In this document: one piece after another, positions 17,277-25,488 of the stretch | How the letters are laid out: every line of letters starts with the position of its first letter | How positions within the stretch are numbered: the stretch's first letter is position 1 | Made by a program: the position numbers and the translations under genes | Assembly (NCBI RefSeq): GCF_023499255.1 | Contig: NZ_CP092183.1 | Span: 4,956,501-5,020,500 of the forward strand | Origin: Couchioplanes caeruleus | Lineage (GTDB): Bacteria > Actinomycetota > Actinomycetes > Mycobacteriales > Micromonosporaceae | Reading direction: 5' to 3' | DNA length: 64,000 nucleotides | The notes under the pieces: model-generated | The model's database searches: none | Told to the model about the DNA's origin: nothing | Seen by the model: the letters and a program-made list of their open reading frames with translations, nothing else

Positions 17277-17713
17277 CAGGGGCGCTCGCCGGTGATGTAG
17301 CCGCTGAGCGCGCTGGCCTCCCCCTCGAGCTCGGTGATGCGCTTCTTCACCACGTCGCCGATGCTGACGATGCCGGCCAGGCGGCCGCCCGTGACCACGG
17401 GGACGTGGCGGAACCGGCGCTCGGTCATCAGCCGCTCGATCTCGGCGAGGTCGGCGTCGGGCTCGACGGTGTGCACCCGGGTGGTCTGGATCGCCGAGAC
17501 CGGCTCGGTGAGCACGGCGGCGCCGCGTTCGGCGAGGCTTCGGACGATGTCGCGTTCGCTGACGATGCCGTCGACGGTGGTGCCGTCGGCGGTCACCACC
17601 GCGGCGCCGATGCCGTGCTCGGCGAGCGTGGCGAGCAGCCCTTGAACGGTGAGGTCGGGGGTCACGGTGACGACTCGGTCGCCCTTGTCGCGCAGTACGT
17701 CGTTGATGCGCAT
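17276..17713 (-). CDS. Two-CBS-domain protein
   Basis: This 145-residue protein is made of two CBS motifs, about residues 10-60 and 75-130 (VSERDIVRSLAERG and VSIGDVVKKRITELEGE). It starts at ATG 17713 with GGGAGGA upstream. Stand-alone CBS pairs bind adenine nucleotides and act as energy or redox sensors. The VSIGDVVKxRI ending is common to actinobacterial and rhizobial stand-alone CBS proteins. It is coupled to the deaminase gene, which would fit adenylate-responsive purine metabolism (inference). Confidence 0.92.
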   Translation of the reverse strand: MRINDVLRDKGDRVVTVTPDLTVQGLLATLAEHGIGAAVVTADGTTVDGIVSERDIVRSLAERGAAVLTEPVSAIQTTRVHTVEPDADLAEIERLMTERRFRHVPVVTGGRLAGIVSIGDVVKKRITELEGEASALSGYITGERP

Positions 17714-17927
17714 CTGTCCTCCCGGGTCCTGCGGAAGTTCCGGCGTCCTCACCCTAGAACGCGAGAACGCTCTCCCGCGACGACCCGTACCGGGGAAGAT
17801 CCGTGGAAACCCGCTGGTGGAGATCCACTCCGGCGCCGATGGAGATCAACAGTGGCCGATCGGTGACGGGACCGCCTCCCGGCGCTAAGTTGCTCCGGTG
17901 AGTCACAGCGTCGGCGAAGGAGACCGG

Positions 17928-19130
17928 ATGAACCCGGGCAGCGGGTCGAAGACCGTCACCACGCGGTTCGTCTGGGTTCCGCACGGTCCCGCGAGCGGCT
18001 GGCTGCTGCTGCACCGCACGGTGCGGCTCGGCGCCACGGGCGAGACGGCCGACGAGTTCTGGCGCACCGAGAAGATGTCCCCGGAGGCGGCCGCCGCCGA
18101 CGCGTTCCAGGATTCCACGCCCGAGTGGCACCGCATCGTCACCGGCGAGCCCGTCCCGTTCCTGCTGTGGCCGTTCTTCCTGGCGGCCGTCACCGACCGG
18201 GAGCTGCCGGCGCTGCGCGAGCAGATCGCCCGGTCCGTGATCCGGCCGCTCGCCGACATCCACGCCGAGGTGGACGCCGGCACCGATGGCGGCGTCCTGG
18301 CGACGCCACGGGTCTGCCTGGCCGGCGACCCGATCGGCCCGGGCCATCGCGACCTGGACCTCGACGGCTGCGACACCGGCGACCTGGACGCCACCGGGCG
18401 GCGGGGCGCCCTGCTGGCCGCCGTCGACGACCGCATCCGGCTCTCCGGTTCCAGCCGGGCGGACGACGACCGTACGGTGTGGATCAACCGTTTCGTCGCC
18501 CGCGGCGAGGCGTCCGCGCCGCCGCTCGGCCGGGTGCTCCTCGACGACGGGCTGCGGCGCGCGATCGCCGCCCTGCTGGCCGCGCCCCAGGACGACGCCC
18601 GGCGCCGGGCGGTCGTCGCCGAGGCCCGCCACCACGGCTGGTCGCTGGCCGCCGAGCCGCTGCACCTGGCCGGCCCGCAGGCGAGGCCGGGCTTCCTGGG
18701 CCGGCTCGTCTACATCTGCGATGAGAACAGCACCGTGCACCGCATCGCCACGGTGCCCGCCTGCCGGGAGGCGCTGCACGGCCACGACGGCCTCGGCGCC
18801 GCGCTCGCCGCGTACCTGTGCCCGCTCGACCCGTCCGCCCGCGACGCGCGCACGGCGCGGGAGGCGTTCCGCGCGGCCGTGGCGCAACTCCCGGCGGAGT
18901 GGGACGTCCCTGCCCGGCCCGGTACCGGCCTGGCCCCGCCCGCCGGCGAGGAGATCGTCATCGAGACCCGCGACGACGGCGTACGCGCGGACGGGCCGGA
19001 CCTGCCGGGGCCGCGCCGGCCGGTGGAGATCAGCCACGTGGAGCTGGTCGACAGCAACGGCCGCAACAGCTGGCGCATCGACCTGTCGGCGCCGGCCGGG
19101 TCCCGCCCGGAGACGCCCGGGGTCGCCTAG
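17928..19130 (+). CDS. Unrecognised 400-residue cytoplasmic protein
   Basis: ATG 17928 has AAGGAG 7 nt upstream; a GTG at 17898 is possible but lacks one. There is no signal peptide or helix. It has a WVPHGPASGWLLLHRTVRLG block near residue 18 and an aromatic EFWRTEKMSPEAAAADAFQDSTPEW segment, then many Asp/Arg-rich stretches. The family is unknown. Its TAG stop shares the four bases CTAG with the convergent TPP enzyme gene, so the genes overlap at 19127-19130. Confidence 0.7.
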   Translation: MNPGSGSKTVTTRFVWVPHGPASGWLLLHRTVRLGATGETADEFWRTEKMSPEAAAADAFQDSTPEWHRIVTGEPVPFLLWPFFLAAVTDRELPALREQIARSVIRPLADIHAEVDAGTDGGVLATPRVCLAGDPIGPGHRDLDLDGCDTGDLDATGRRGALLAAVDDRIRLSGSSRADDDRTVWINRFVARGEASAPPLGRVLLDDGLRRAIAALLAAPQDDARRRAVVAEARHHGWSLAAEPLHLAGPQARPGFLGRLVYICDENSTVHRIATVPACREALHGHDGLGAALAAYLCPLDPSARDARTAREAFRAAVAQLPAEWDVPARPGTGLAPPAGEEIVIETRDDGVRADGPDLPGPRRPVEISHVELVDSNGRNSWRIDLSAPAGSRPETPGVA

Positions 19131-20920
19131 CTCGGGTCGTCGTAGCCCTCGTCCGCCCGTTCCCGCCGCAGGTGCGCCTCCGCGCGCCGGGCCAGCGGGC
19201 CGTCCTCCGCGGCGAGGCCCGCGTACATGCCCTGCACCTTCTCGGCCGGCTGCCCCGGTGGGAGCAGCGGGACCGCCGGGTCCACCACGGCGTCGATCAC
19301 CACCGGCCGGTCGGCGGCCAGCGCGGCGTCCCAGGCGGCGTCCAGCTCCTCCGGTGACGTGACCCGCAGGCCACGCAGCCCGAGCAGCTCGGCGTAGCGC
19401 GCGTACGGCACGTCCGGCAGCCGCTGCGAGGTGGCGAACCGGGGCTCGCCCTCCATCTCGCGCTGCTCCCAGCTGACCTCGGCGAGGTCCTGATTGTTCA
19501 GCACGCACACCACGAACCGCGGGTCGGCCCAGTCGCGCCACCGGGCGGCCACGGTCACCAGCTCGGCCAGGCCGGTCATCTGCATCGCGCCGTCCCCGGT
19601 CAGCACGATCTGCGGGCGGCCGGGGGCGGCGAGCTTGGCGGCCAGGCCGTACGGCAGCCCGCACCCCATCGAGGCCAGCGTGCTCGACAGGTGCGCCGGG
19701 ACGGCCCGCGGCAGCCGCAGGTGCCGGGCGTACCAGTAGACGACCGAGCCGACGTCGACGGCGACCTGCGCGTCGGCGGGCAGGCGGCCGGAGAGCGCAC
19801 GGACCGCGTACTGCGGGTTGAGGGGCTCGGCCGGGGCGGCGGCCCGGGACTCGGCGATCTCGTGCCAGCGGCGTACCCACGACTCGACCTGATCGCGCCA
19901 GCGCCGGTCGGACCTGGGCGGCACCGCGTCGAGCAGCGCGCGCACGGTCTCCGCGGCATCGCCGAGCAACGGCACCTCGACCGGATACCGTACGCCCAGC
20001 CGCCGCCCGTCGATGTCGATCTGGACGGCCCGGGCCTGCCCCGGCTTCGGATAGAACTCGGTCCACGGGTCGTTGGTGCCGATGAGCAGCAGCGTGTCGC
20101 AGCCCTTCATCAGCTCGGCACTGGCCGTGGTGCCGAGATGCCCCATGACGCCGGTGTGGAACGGCAGCCCCTCGTCCAGCACGGGCTTGCCGAGCAGCGA
20201 CGCGGTGACGCCCGCGCCGAGCCGGTCGGCGAGCTCCACGATCGCGTCGGCCGCCCCGTACGCCCCCTGCCCCACCATGATCGCGACCCGCTCGCCGGCC
20301 TGGAGCACCCCGGCGGCCTCGCGGACGTCCTCCTCGCGCGGTACGACGCGGGCGGGCCGCAGCCCCGGGCTGGTGACCATCACGCCGTGCTCGTGGGCGT
20401 GCGGGTCGGGCGCGGGCGCCGACTGCACGTCGTGCGGCAGGATCACGCAGGTCGGGCTGCGGGTGGCCAGAGCGGCCCGGAAGGCCCGGTCCAGCAGCAT
20501 CGGCACCTGCTCCGGCGTGTACGCGGCCTGGACGAACTGCGCGCACACATCCCCGAACAGCCGCACGAGATCGATCTCCTGCTGGTACGCGCTGCCCAGC
20601 ACGGTGGACGCCTGCTGCCCGACGATCGCGACGACGGGCTTGCTGTCGAGTTTGGCGTCGTAGAGCCCGTTCAACAGGTGCACGGCCCCGGGCCCCTGCG
20701 TCGACAGGCAGACCCCGGCGCCCCCGGCGTACTTGGCGTGCCCGACGGCCATGAACGCCGCCGCCTCCTCGTGCCGGGCCTGCACGAACTCGGGCTTCCC
20801 GGCCCGGCGCAGCGCGCCCATCACGGGGTCGACGCCGTCGCCGGAATACCCGAAGACCCGGTCGACGCCCCACTGCGCCAGGCGTTCCACCAGCAGATCC
20901 GACACGGTGCGCTCGGCCAT
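19127..20920 (-). CDS. Thiamine-diphosphate enzyme, PoxB-like pyruvate dehydrogenase/oxidase
   Basis: This 597-residue protein has three domains. The N-terminal Pyr domain carries the catalytic Glu in ARHEEAAAF (about 50) and is followed by a central FAD/UDP-binding-like domain. The C-terminal PP domain has the TPP motif GDGAM..(about 27)..NN (about 425-455). Order and length fit pyruvate:quinone oxidoreductase (PoxB) and related oxidases rather than acetolactate synthase. The C-terminal extension ends RRERADEGYDDPS. ATG 20920 is preferred because GGAAGG lies 6 nt upstream; a second ATG at 20926 touches it directly. It probably decarboxylates pyruvate to acetate at the membrane. Confidence 0.88.
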   Translation of the reverse strand: MAERTVSDLLVERLAQWGVDRVFGYSGDGVDPVMGALRRAGKPEFVQARHEEAAAFMAVGHAKYAGGAGVCLSTQGPGAVHLLNGLYDAKLDSKPVVAIVGQQASTVLGSAYQQEIDLVRLFGDVCAQFVQAAYTPEQVPMLLDRAFRAALATRSPTCVILPHDVQSAPAPDPHAHEHGVMVTSPGLRPARVVPREEDVREAAGVLQAGERVAIMVGQGAYGAADAIVELADRLGAGVTASLLGKPVLDEGLPFHTGVMGHLGTTASAELMKGCDTLLLIGTNDPWTEFYPKPGQARAVQIDIDGRRLGVRYPVEVPLLGDAAETVRALLDAVPPRSDRRWRDQVESWVRRWHEIAESRAAAPAEPLNPQYAVRALSGRLPADAQVAVDVGSVVYWYARHLRLPRAVPAHLSSTLASMGCGLPYGLAAKLAAPGRPQIVLTGDGAMQMTGLAELVTVAARWRDWADPRFVVCVLNNQDLAEVSWEQREMEGEPRFATSQRLPDVPYARYAELLGLRGLRVTSPEELDAAWDAALAADRPVVIDAVVDPAVPLLPPGQPAEKVQGMYAGLAAEDGPLARRAEAHLRRERADEGYDDPS

Positions 20921-21146
20921 GCTCATCCTTCCGCGGGAGTCGCCCGGGGACATACCCCTGCCCACCGCAGCGAACCGCCACCATCCCCTCCCGCTCGTGG
21001 AGCGGGAACAGGCCGCCCTCCGCGGAACCGATCCACGGACGGCACGAGCTGGCGCGATGTGTACGCGGACTTCCCCGCTCGCGCTCGTCGCCGTCCGGAA
21101 GAAAGCTGAGGCGGGCTGTGGCGATGTCGCGTGAGCGACGGCGTCG

Positions 21147-22613
21147 TCAGGCCACGGTCTCGCGCTCGCCCACCCGGCTGCGGCGGCGGCCGTACCCGAG
21201 GTAGATGGCCAGGCCGATCACCAGCCAGGCGAGGAAGCGCAGCCAGGTCTCCACCGACAGGTTGGTCATCAGATAGAGGCAGGCGAGCGCCGACACCGCC
21301 GGCAGCACGGGTGAGAACGGCACCCGGAACGGCCGGTCCATGCCCGGGCGGGTGCGGCGCAGGATCGGTACGGCCACCGAGACGATCACGAACGCGAACA
21401 GGGTGCCGATGCTGACCAGGTTGGCCAGCGACGACAGCGGGACGAAGCCCGCGAGCAGCGCGACGCCGATCGTGACCACGATGGTGATCCGGTACGGCGT
21501 GCCCCAGCGGGGGTGCACCGCGCCCGCGGCCGGCGGGAGGAGGCGGTCGCGGGACATGGCGAACCCGATGCGGCCGATGGCGACGATGTCGACGAGGATG
21601 ACGCTGGTCAGCCCGGCGACCGCGGCGATCGACACGAGCGCCGAGGCCCAGCCGGCGCCGACCGCGGAGAAGGCGGAGGCGATCGGCGCGCCCGGGTCGA
21701 TCCGGCGGTAGTCGACCATGCCGACCACCACGAACGACACGAGCACGTACAGCAGGGCCGAGACGCCGAGCGTGCCGAACAGGGCGAGCGGCAGGTCGCG
21801 GCGGGGGTTGCGGGTCTCCTCGCCGAGGTTGGCGACGGCCTCGAACCCGGTGTACGCGAAGAACACGACGGCCGCCGCGGTGAGCACGCCGGCGATGCCG
21901 AACATGGAGGGCTCGATGCCGAACAGGGCCTGCGACAGCGGCTGGGCCAGCCCGGAGGTGTCGTCGTTCGCCGGCTGTGCGGGCGGCACGAACGGGGTCA
22001 GGTTGGCGGCCCTGACGAAGAACGCGCCCGCGATGACCACGAACACGCAGATGGACACCTTGACCACGACGAGCGCGTTGGTGACCCGCGACGACTGCCG
22101 GATGCCGATGGTCGCGACGGCGCCGAGCAGCACGGTGATGAGGATGGCTCCCACGTTGACGGTGCTGGACTCGCCGAAGAGGGCGGCGGGCAGGTGCAGC
22201 AGCTCGGCGAGGTATCCGGACCAGCCCCGGGCCACCACCGCCGCGCCGAGCGCGAACTCGAGCACGAGGTCCCAGCCGATGATCCAGGCGATGATCTCGC
22301 CCATGGTGGCGTACGCGTACGTGTAGGCGCTGCCCGCGGTCGGCACGCTGGAGGCCAGCTCGGCGTAGCAGAGGGCGGCGAGGAGGCTGGCCACGCCGGC
22401 GAGGATGAACGAGACGATGACGGCCGGCCCGGCGTGGTCGCGGGCCTCGATGCCGGTGAGCGTGAAGATGCCCGTACCGATGACGATGCCGATCCCGAAT
22501 CCCATCAGGTCGACCGGCCCGAGGCGGCGCCGCAGCCGGCGGGTGCCGCCGTCCTGCTCGTCACCGCTCTGGGCGATGACGTCCTCGATGGGCTTGGTAC
22601 GCATGACCGACAC
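21147..22613 (-). CDS. APC-family amino acid permease (cationic amino acid transporter type)
   Basis: This 488-residue protein has 12-13 transmembrane helices. The first helix has the APC signature GFGIGIVIGTGIFTLTG, and FFAYTGFEAVANLGEETRNPRRDLP is the helix-6/loop motif of the CAT/YfnA group. The extended C-terminus with DRPFRVPFSP matches that group. GTG 22613 was chosen over ATG 22604 because GGGAG is 5 nt upstream of the GTG. It probably imports basic or other amino acids with protons. No biosynthetic or degradative partner is adjacent. Confidence 0.92.
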   Translation of the reverse strand: MSVMRTKPIEDVIAQSGDEQDGGTRRLRRRLGPVDLMGFGIGIVIGTGIFTLTGIEARDHAGPAVIVSFILAGVASLLAALCYAELASSVPTAGSAYTYAYATMGEIIAWIIGWDLVLEFALGAAVVARGWSGYLAELLHLPAALFGESSTVNVGAILITVLLGAVATIGIRQSSRVTNALVVVKVSICVFVVIAGAFFVRAANLTPFVPPAQPANDDTSGLAQPLSQALFGIEPSMFGIAGVLTAAAVVFFAYTGFEAVANLGEETRNPRRDLPLALFGTLGVSALLYVLVSFVVVGMVDYRRIDPGAPIASAFSAVGAGWASALVSIAAVAGLTSVILVDIVAIGRIGFAMSRDRLLPPAAGAVHPRWGTPYRITIVVTIGVALLAGFVPLSSLANLVSIGTLFAFVIVSVAVPILRRTRPGMDRPFRVPFSPVLPAVSALACLYLMTNLSVETWLRFLAWLVIGLAIYLGYGRRRSRVGERETVA

Positions 22614-22691
22614 GTCGTCTCCCTTGTCCCGCGGCGCCTCCGGCGCGGCCGGTGTACCCCTGCGGGACACCGGCGTAACGTGCAGGCCGGG

Positions 22692-23102
22692 TCATGCGGC
22701 GGCGATCACCGCGGCGGTCGCGGCGACCAGCGCGGCCGCGAGCCGGGCGCGGTCGGCGCGGAGCAGCTTCGCGATCCGCCGGGGGTCGTGGCCGGCGCCG
22801 AGGCGCTGGTGCGCGGGCGCGGCGGCGAGCGCGGTGACCAGCGCGGCGGCGGCCGTGGCGGCCAGCGCCACCAGCGTCCACGGGCCGGGGCCGGTGAGCA
22901 GCGCCCAGCAGCCGGTGACGACCAGCGCGCCGTAGATCAGGGCGACCAGCGGGGTGATCGCGCGGGTGTGTGCGCGGTGCGCCTCCGGCCACCGGCCGGC
23001 GTCGACCCGGGCCAGCGCCGGGTAGACGATCACCGTCACGGTGGCCTGGAAGCCGAGGTGGACCGCGGCCGCGGCCAGCAGGGCCGTTCCGGATGCCGTC
23101 AC
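22692..23102 (-). CDS. Four-helix integral membrane protein
   Basis: This 136-residue protein starts at GTG 23102. There are four hydrophobic helices, with a conserved-looking YPALARVDAGRWPEAHRAHTRAITPLV between helices one and two. That arrangement recalls DUF1772-like anthrone-oxygenase-type membrane proteins, though I cannot confirm it. It lies 16 bp after the glyoxalase gene on the same strand, so the two form an operon. The function is unknown. Confidence 0.72.
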   Translation of the reverse strand: MTASGTALLAAAAVHLGFQATVTVIVYPALARVDAGRWPEAHRAHTRAITPLVALIYGALVVTGCWALLTGPGPWTLVALAATAAAALVTALAAAPAHQRLGAGHDPRRIAKLLRADRARLAAALVAATAAVIAAA

Positions 23103-23118
23103 GCCGCCCAGTCTGCCC

Positions 23119-23499
23119 TCACCGGGGCTGGAACAGTTCGACCAGGTTGCCGGCGGGGTCGGCGACGAGGATCTGGCGCCCGCCGGGGCCGGCGACCAGC
23201 TCGCTGCGGAACGGCACCCCGGCAGCGCGCAGCCGCTCGATCTCGGCGTCCAGGTCGTCCACGACGAGGTGGATGCGGTTGCGGCCGGGCCCGGAGAGGT
23301 CGCCGGGGGTGGCGCGGGCGCCCGAGCTGGCCGCCCCGGACAGCAGGAGGCGCAGCGGGCCGCGGGTCACGTCGGCGAAGGCGGCCGGCGCGGGGTTGCT
23401 CAGGATCTCGAACCCGAGCAGGGACGTGTAGAAGTCGACGGCGGCCGGGACGTCGTCGACGAGGTAGCGAACGCTGGCGTACGCGTCGGGTGAGGTCAC
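23119..23499 (-). CDS. Glyoxalase/bleomycin-resistance (VOC) family protein
   Basis: This 126-residue protein with GTG start 23499 follows a run of Gs. Both beta-alpha-beta-beta-beta units are visible: SVRYLVDDVPAAVDFYTSLLGFE and IHLVVDDLDAEIERLRAAGVPF, ending ILVADPAGNLVELFQPR. The metal-ligand positions His (IHLV) and Glu (VELF) are kept. It may be a dioxygenase, isomerase or binding protein for a small toxic molecule; the substrate is unknown. Confidence 0.88.
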   Translation of the reverse strand: MTSPDAYASVRYLVDDVPAAVDFYTSLLGFEILSNPAPAAFADVTRGPLRLLLSGAASSGARATPGDLSGPGRNRIHLVVDDLDAEIERLRAAGVPFRSELVAGPGGRQILVADPAGNLVELFQPR

Positions 23500-23609
23500 G
23501 GCCGAACCCCCTGCTGGGCGTGGGCTGGCGGACACCGCGGCCGGGCGTCCCTCCCTACGCTCGCATGTGGACCCCGGCAGGTCCAGCAACGTCAACGGTG
23601 GGAACCATC

Positions 23610-23741
23610 GTGAAAGCCCTTCTCACCCCTGTCGGCGGCGGCGATCACCGCGACGGCCGGCAGATCGGCCCGGCCACCGTCGTCCCGTACGACGCGGGGG
23701 TCACGCAGGCGGGCCGGGTTCTGGACAGGGCGTGTCCTTGA
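23610..23741 (+). CDS. Possible small peptide gene
   Basis: A 43-codon frame starts at GTG 23610 with GGTGGGAA 5 nt upstream. An in-frame ATG at 23565 would give 58 codons. It begins KALLTPVGGGDHRDGRQIGP and ends just before the hairpin at 23748-23794. It fills an otherwise empty 302-bp gap. There is no family match, and it could be chance. Confidence 0.3.
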   Translation: MKALLTPVGGGDHRDGRQIGPATVVPYDAGVTQAGRVLDRACP

Positions 23742-23747
23742 CCCGGC

Positions 23748-23794
23748 GTACGCACCCGGGCGGCCGGGATCCGGCGCGTCTCCCGGGTGCGTAC
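23748..23794. terminator. Strong hairpin between convergent units
   Basis: GTACGCACCCGGG (23748-23760) and CCCGGGTGCGTAC (23782-23794) form a perfect 13-bp stem with a 21-nt loop. It is placed just downstream of the small gene at 23802-24005 (minus) and of the possible peptide gene (plus), so it could act as a bidirectional terminator. Confidence 0.7.
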
Positions 23795-23801
23795 CCGCTG
23801 G

Positions 23802-24005
23802 TCAGCGGCCGAAGGCGAACCGGCGGCGCTTCTTCTGGCGGCCGAACTGGCCCTGCAGGGTGTCGGCGCCCTTGCGCAGCAGGCGGGTGCCGCGGTTCGG
23901 GCCGCGCTTGGCCTCCACCACGTCGCTGAGCTTGCGGGCGCCCGCGGCGGCGAGCGGGACGGCGATGGCCATCAGGACGTATCGGCGTACGAGTGCGAAG
24001 AGCAT
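23802..24005 (-). CDS. Small basic membrane-associated protein
   Basis: This 67-residue protein has one N-terminal hydrophobic helix (LVRRYVLMAIAVPLAAAGARKL) followed by a strongly basic tail ending QKKRRRFAFGR. The ATG at 24005 has GGAGA upstream, and a strong terminator follows the stop. The sequence fits a small, highly basic, single-helix protein that may sit at the membrane or bind nucleic acid. The function is unknown. Confidence 0.6.
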   Translation of the reverse strand: MLFALVRRYVLMAIAVPLAAAGARKLSDVVEAKRGPNRGTRLLRKGADTLQGQFGRQKKRRRFAFGR

Positions 24006-24052
24006 GGTGTCCGTCTCCAGGGTGAGCAGGTTGTCTCTCCTGCAGGTGCTTA

Positions 24053-24136
24053 CCCCGTCCGGCCCCCGCCCATCCCCGCCCGGACGGGGGATCGGAAGTT
24101 CCGGACATTGACATTTGTGGATCAGGTGGTGAGGCT
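24053..24136 (+). promoter_or_regulatory. Hairpin and putative promoter upstream of the LPMO gene
   Basis: CCCCGTCCGG (24053-24062) and CCGGACGGGG (24080-24089) form a 10-bp inverted repeat. Downstream, TTGACA at 24108-24113 is a perfect -35 hexamer, with GAGGCT 17 bp further on as a weak -10. The LPMO start is about 100 bp downstream. No CebR box is present here. Confidence 0.4.
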
Positions 24137-24239
24137 GGGTGCGGCACAGCCGCCGGAGCCGCGCGGCCGACGGGCGACCAGGGCAGTCCCCGTCCTCCCC
24201 CGATCCCCCCGAATCCGAGTTCAGGAGTGCTGAGCCCGC

Positions 24240-25310
24240 ATGTCCTCATTCCTCCGCGCACGACTTCTCATCAGCGCCCTCGCCGGCCTGCTGGCCGCCG
24301 GGACGCTCGCCGTGGTCCTGCCGCCGGGCCCCGCCGCCGCGCACGGCAACGTCACCGGACCCGCCTCGCGCAACTACGGCTGCTACGAACGGTGGGGCAG
24401 CAAGTTCCAGGATCCGGCCATGGCCACCCAGGACCCGATGTGCTGGCAGGCGTGGCAGGCCGACCCGAACGCCATGTGGAACTGGAACGGCCTGTTCCGG
24501 GAGGGAGTCGCCGGCAACCACCAGGCCGCGATCCCCGACGGCCAGCTGTGCAGCGCCGGGCACACCCAGAACGGGCGCTACAACGCGATGGACGCGGTCG
24601 GCGACTGGACGGCCACCACGGTCGGCAACAGCTTCAACGTCCGGCTCTTCGACGGCGCGAGCCACGGCGCCGACTACATCCGGGTGTACGTCACCAAGCC
24701 CGGTTTCAACCCCGTGACCCAGGCGCTGAAGTGGTCGGACCTCGACCTGGTCAGCCAGATCGGCAACACCCCGGCCGCGCAGTGGAGCCAGGTCAGCGGC
24801 GGCGTCCAGATCGACGTCCCGGTCGCGCTGTCCGGGCGTACGGGACGGGCCATGGTCTACACGATCTGGCAGGCCAGCCACCTCGACCAGTCGTACTACT
24901 TCTGCAGTGACGTGTCGTTCGGCGGCACCGGCACCACCCCGCCGACCACACCCCCGACCAGGCCGCCCACGACCCCGCCGACGACCCCGCCCACCACGCC
25001 GCCGGGCTCGTCGGCCGGGTGCACCGCCAGTTACGCGGTCACCGGGCAGTGGCAGGGCGGCTACCAGGCAGACGTGACCGTGACGGCCGGGTCGGCGGCG
25101 ATCAAGTCGTGGCGGGTGACTCTCGGGTACGGCTCCGCCCAGGCGGTGACGAACTCGTGGAACGCCACGGTCAGCACGTCCGGGAACACCGTGACGGCGT
25201 CCAACGCGTCGTACAACGGGGCGGTGAGCGCGGGAGCGAAGACGACCTTCGGCTTCGTCGGCTCCGGGATCTCGGCCACACCCGCTCTGACCTGTACCGC
25301 CACCACCTGA
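24240..25310 (+). CDS. Secreted AA10 lytic polysaccharide monooxygenase with CBM2
   Basis: This 356-residue protein has a signal peptide of 34 residues ending AAA. Cleavage would expose His35 (HGNVTGPASRNYGC) as the N-terminal copper-brace ligand. The second ligand is His in CSAGHTQNG (about 108). The AA10 domain spans about 35-225. A Thr/Pro linker of repeated TTPP units (about 229-258) joins a C-terminal CBM2-type module (GCTASYAVTGQWQGGYQADVTVT). Secreted copper monooxygenases of this build cut crystalline cellulose or chitin oxidatively. The RNYGCYERW start resembles cellulose-active members. Confidence 0.95.
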   Translation: MSSFLRARLLISALAGLLAAGTLAVVLPPGPAAAHGNVTGPASRNYGCYERWGSKFQDPAMATQDPMCWQAWQADPNAMWNWNGLFREGVAGNHQAAIPDGQLCSAGHTQNGRYNAMDAVGDWTATTVGNSFNVRLFDGASHGADYIRVYVTKPGFNPVTQALKWSDLDLVSQIGNTPAAQWSQVSGGVQIDVPVALSGRTGRAMVYTIWQASHLDQSYYFCSDVSFGGTGTTPPTTPPTRPPTTPPTTPPTTPPGSSAGCTASYAVTGQWQGGYQADVTVTAGSAAIKSWRVTLGYGSAQAVTNSWNATVSTSGNTVTASNASYNGAVSAGAKTTFGFVGSGISATPALTCTATT

Positions 25311-25349
25311 CCTCTGTCACAGCCGTGTGAAGACTGTTACATTCGTCGA

Positions 25350-25363
25350 TGGGAGCGCTCCCA
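25350..25363. promoter_or_regulatory. CebR-type cellulose-utilisation operator
   Basis: TGGGAGCGCTCCCA is a perfect 14-bp palindrome and equals the published CebR operator that controls cellulases and cellobiose uptake in streptomycetes and relatives. It lies 40 bp downstream of the LPMO stop, not upstream of it. TTACAT at 25336-25341 could be a -10 element. Downstream there are only about 75 bp before a terminator-like hairpin. Confidence 0.85.
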
Positions 25364-25438
25364 TGACCATCCGTCCGAGATACGAGGAGACCACCACGCA
25401 CGTACCGCGCGATCCGGCTCCCTAACCCACACCGTCCC

Positions 25439-25466
25439 GGGGGACGAGGCGCCCTCCTCGTCCCCC
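25439..25466 (+). terminator. Hairpin downstream of the CebR box
   Basis: GGGGGACGAG and CTCGTCCCCC form a perfect 10-bp stem with an 8-nt loop. It would end transcription from the LPMO gene or from any promoter at the CebR box before the next gene at 25489. Confidence 0.7.
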
Positions 25467-25488
25467 ACTCCCCTGCCACACTTCTGCC

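Noticed and set aside
19127..20920. Acetolactate synthase
   Set aside because: The domain order is shared, but there is no small subunit gene, and the active-site neighbourhood and C-terminus fit PoxB-like oxidases better.
24010..24239. A CebR box upstream of the LPMO gene
   Set aside because: I read the whole gap and found only a GC-rich hairpin and a TTGACA element. The only exact box in the area is downstream of the gene.
25364..25423. A 19-residue frame beginning at the ATG that overlaps the CebR box
   Set aside because: It is too short, has no ribosome-binding site and overlaps the operator. It is treated as part of the orphan promoter remnant.
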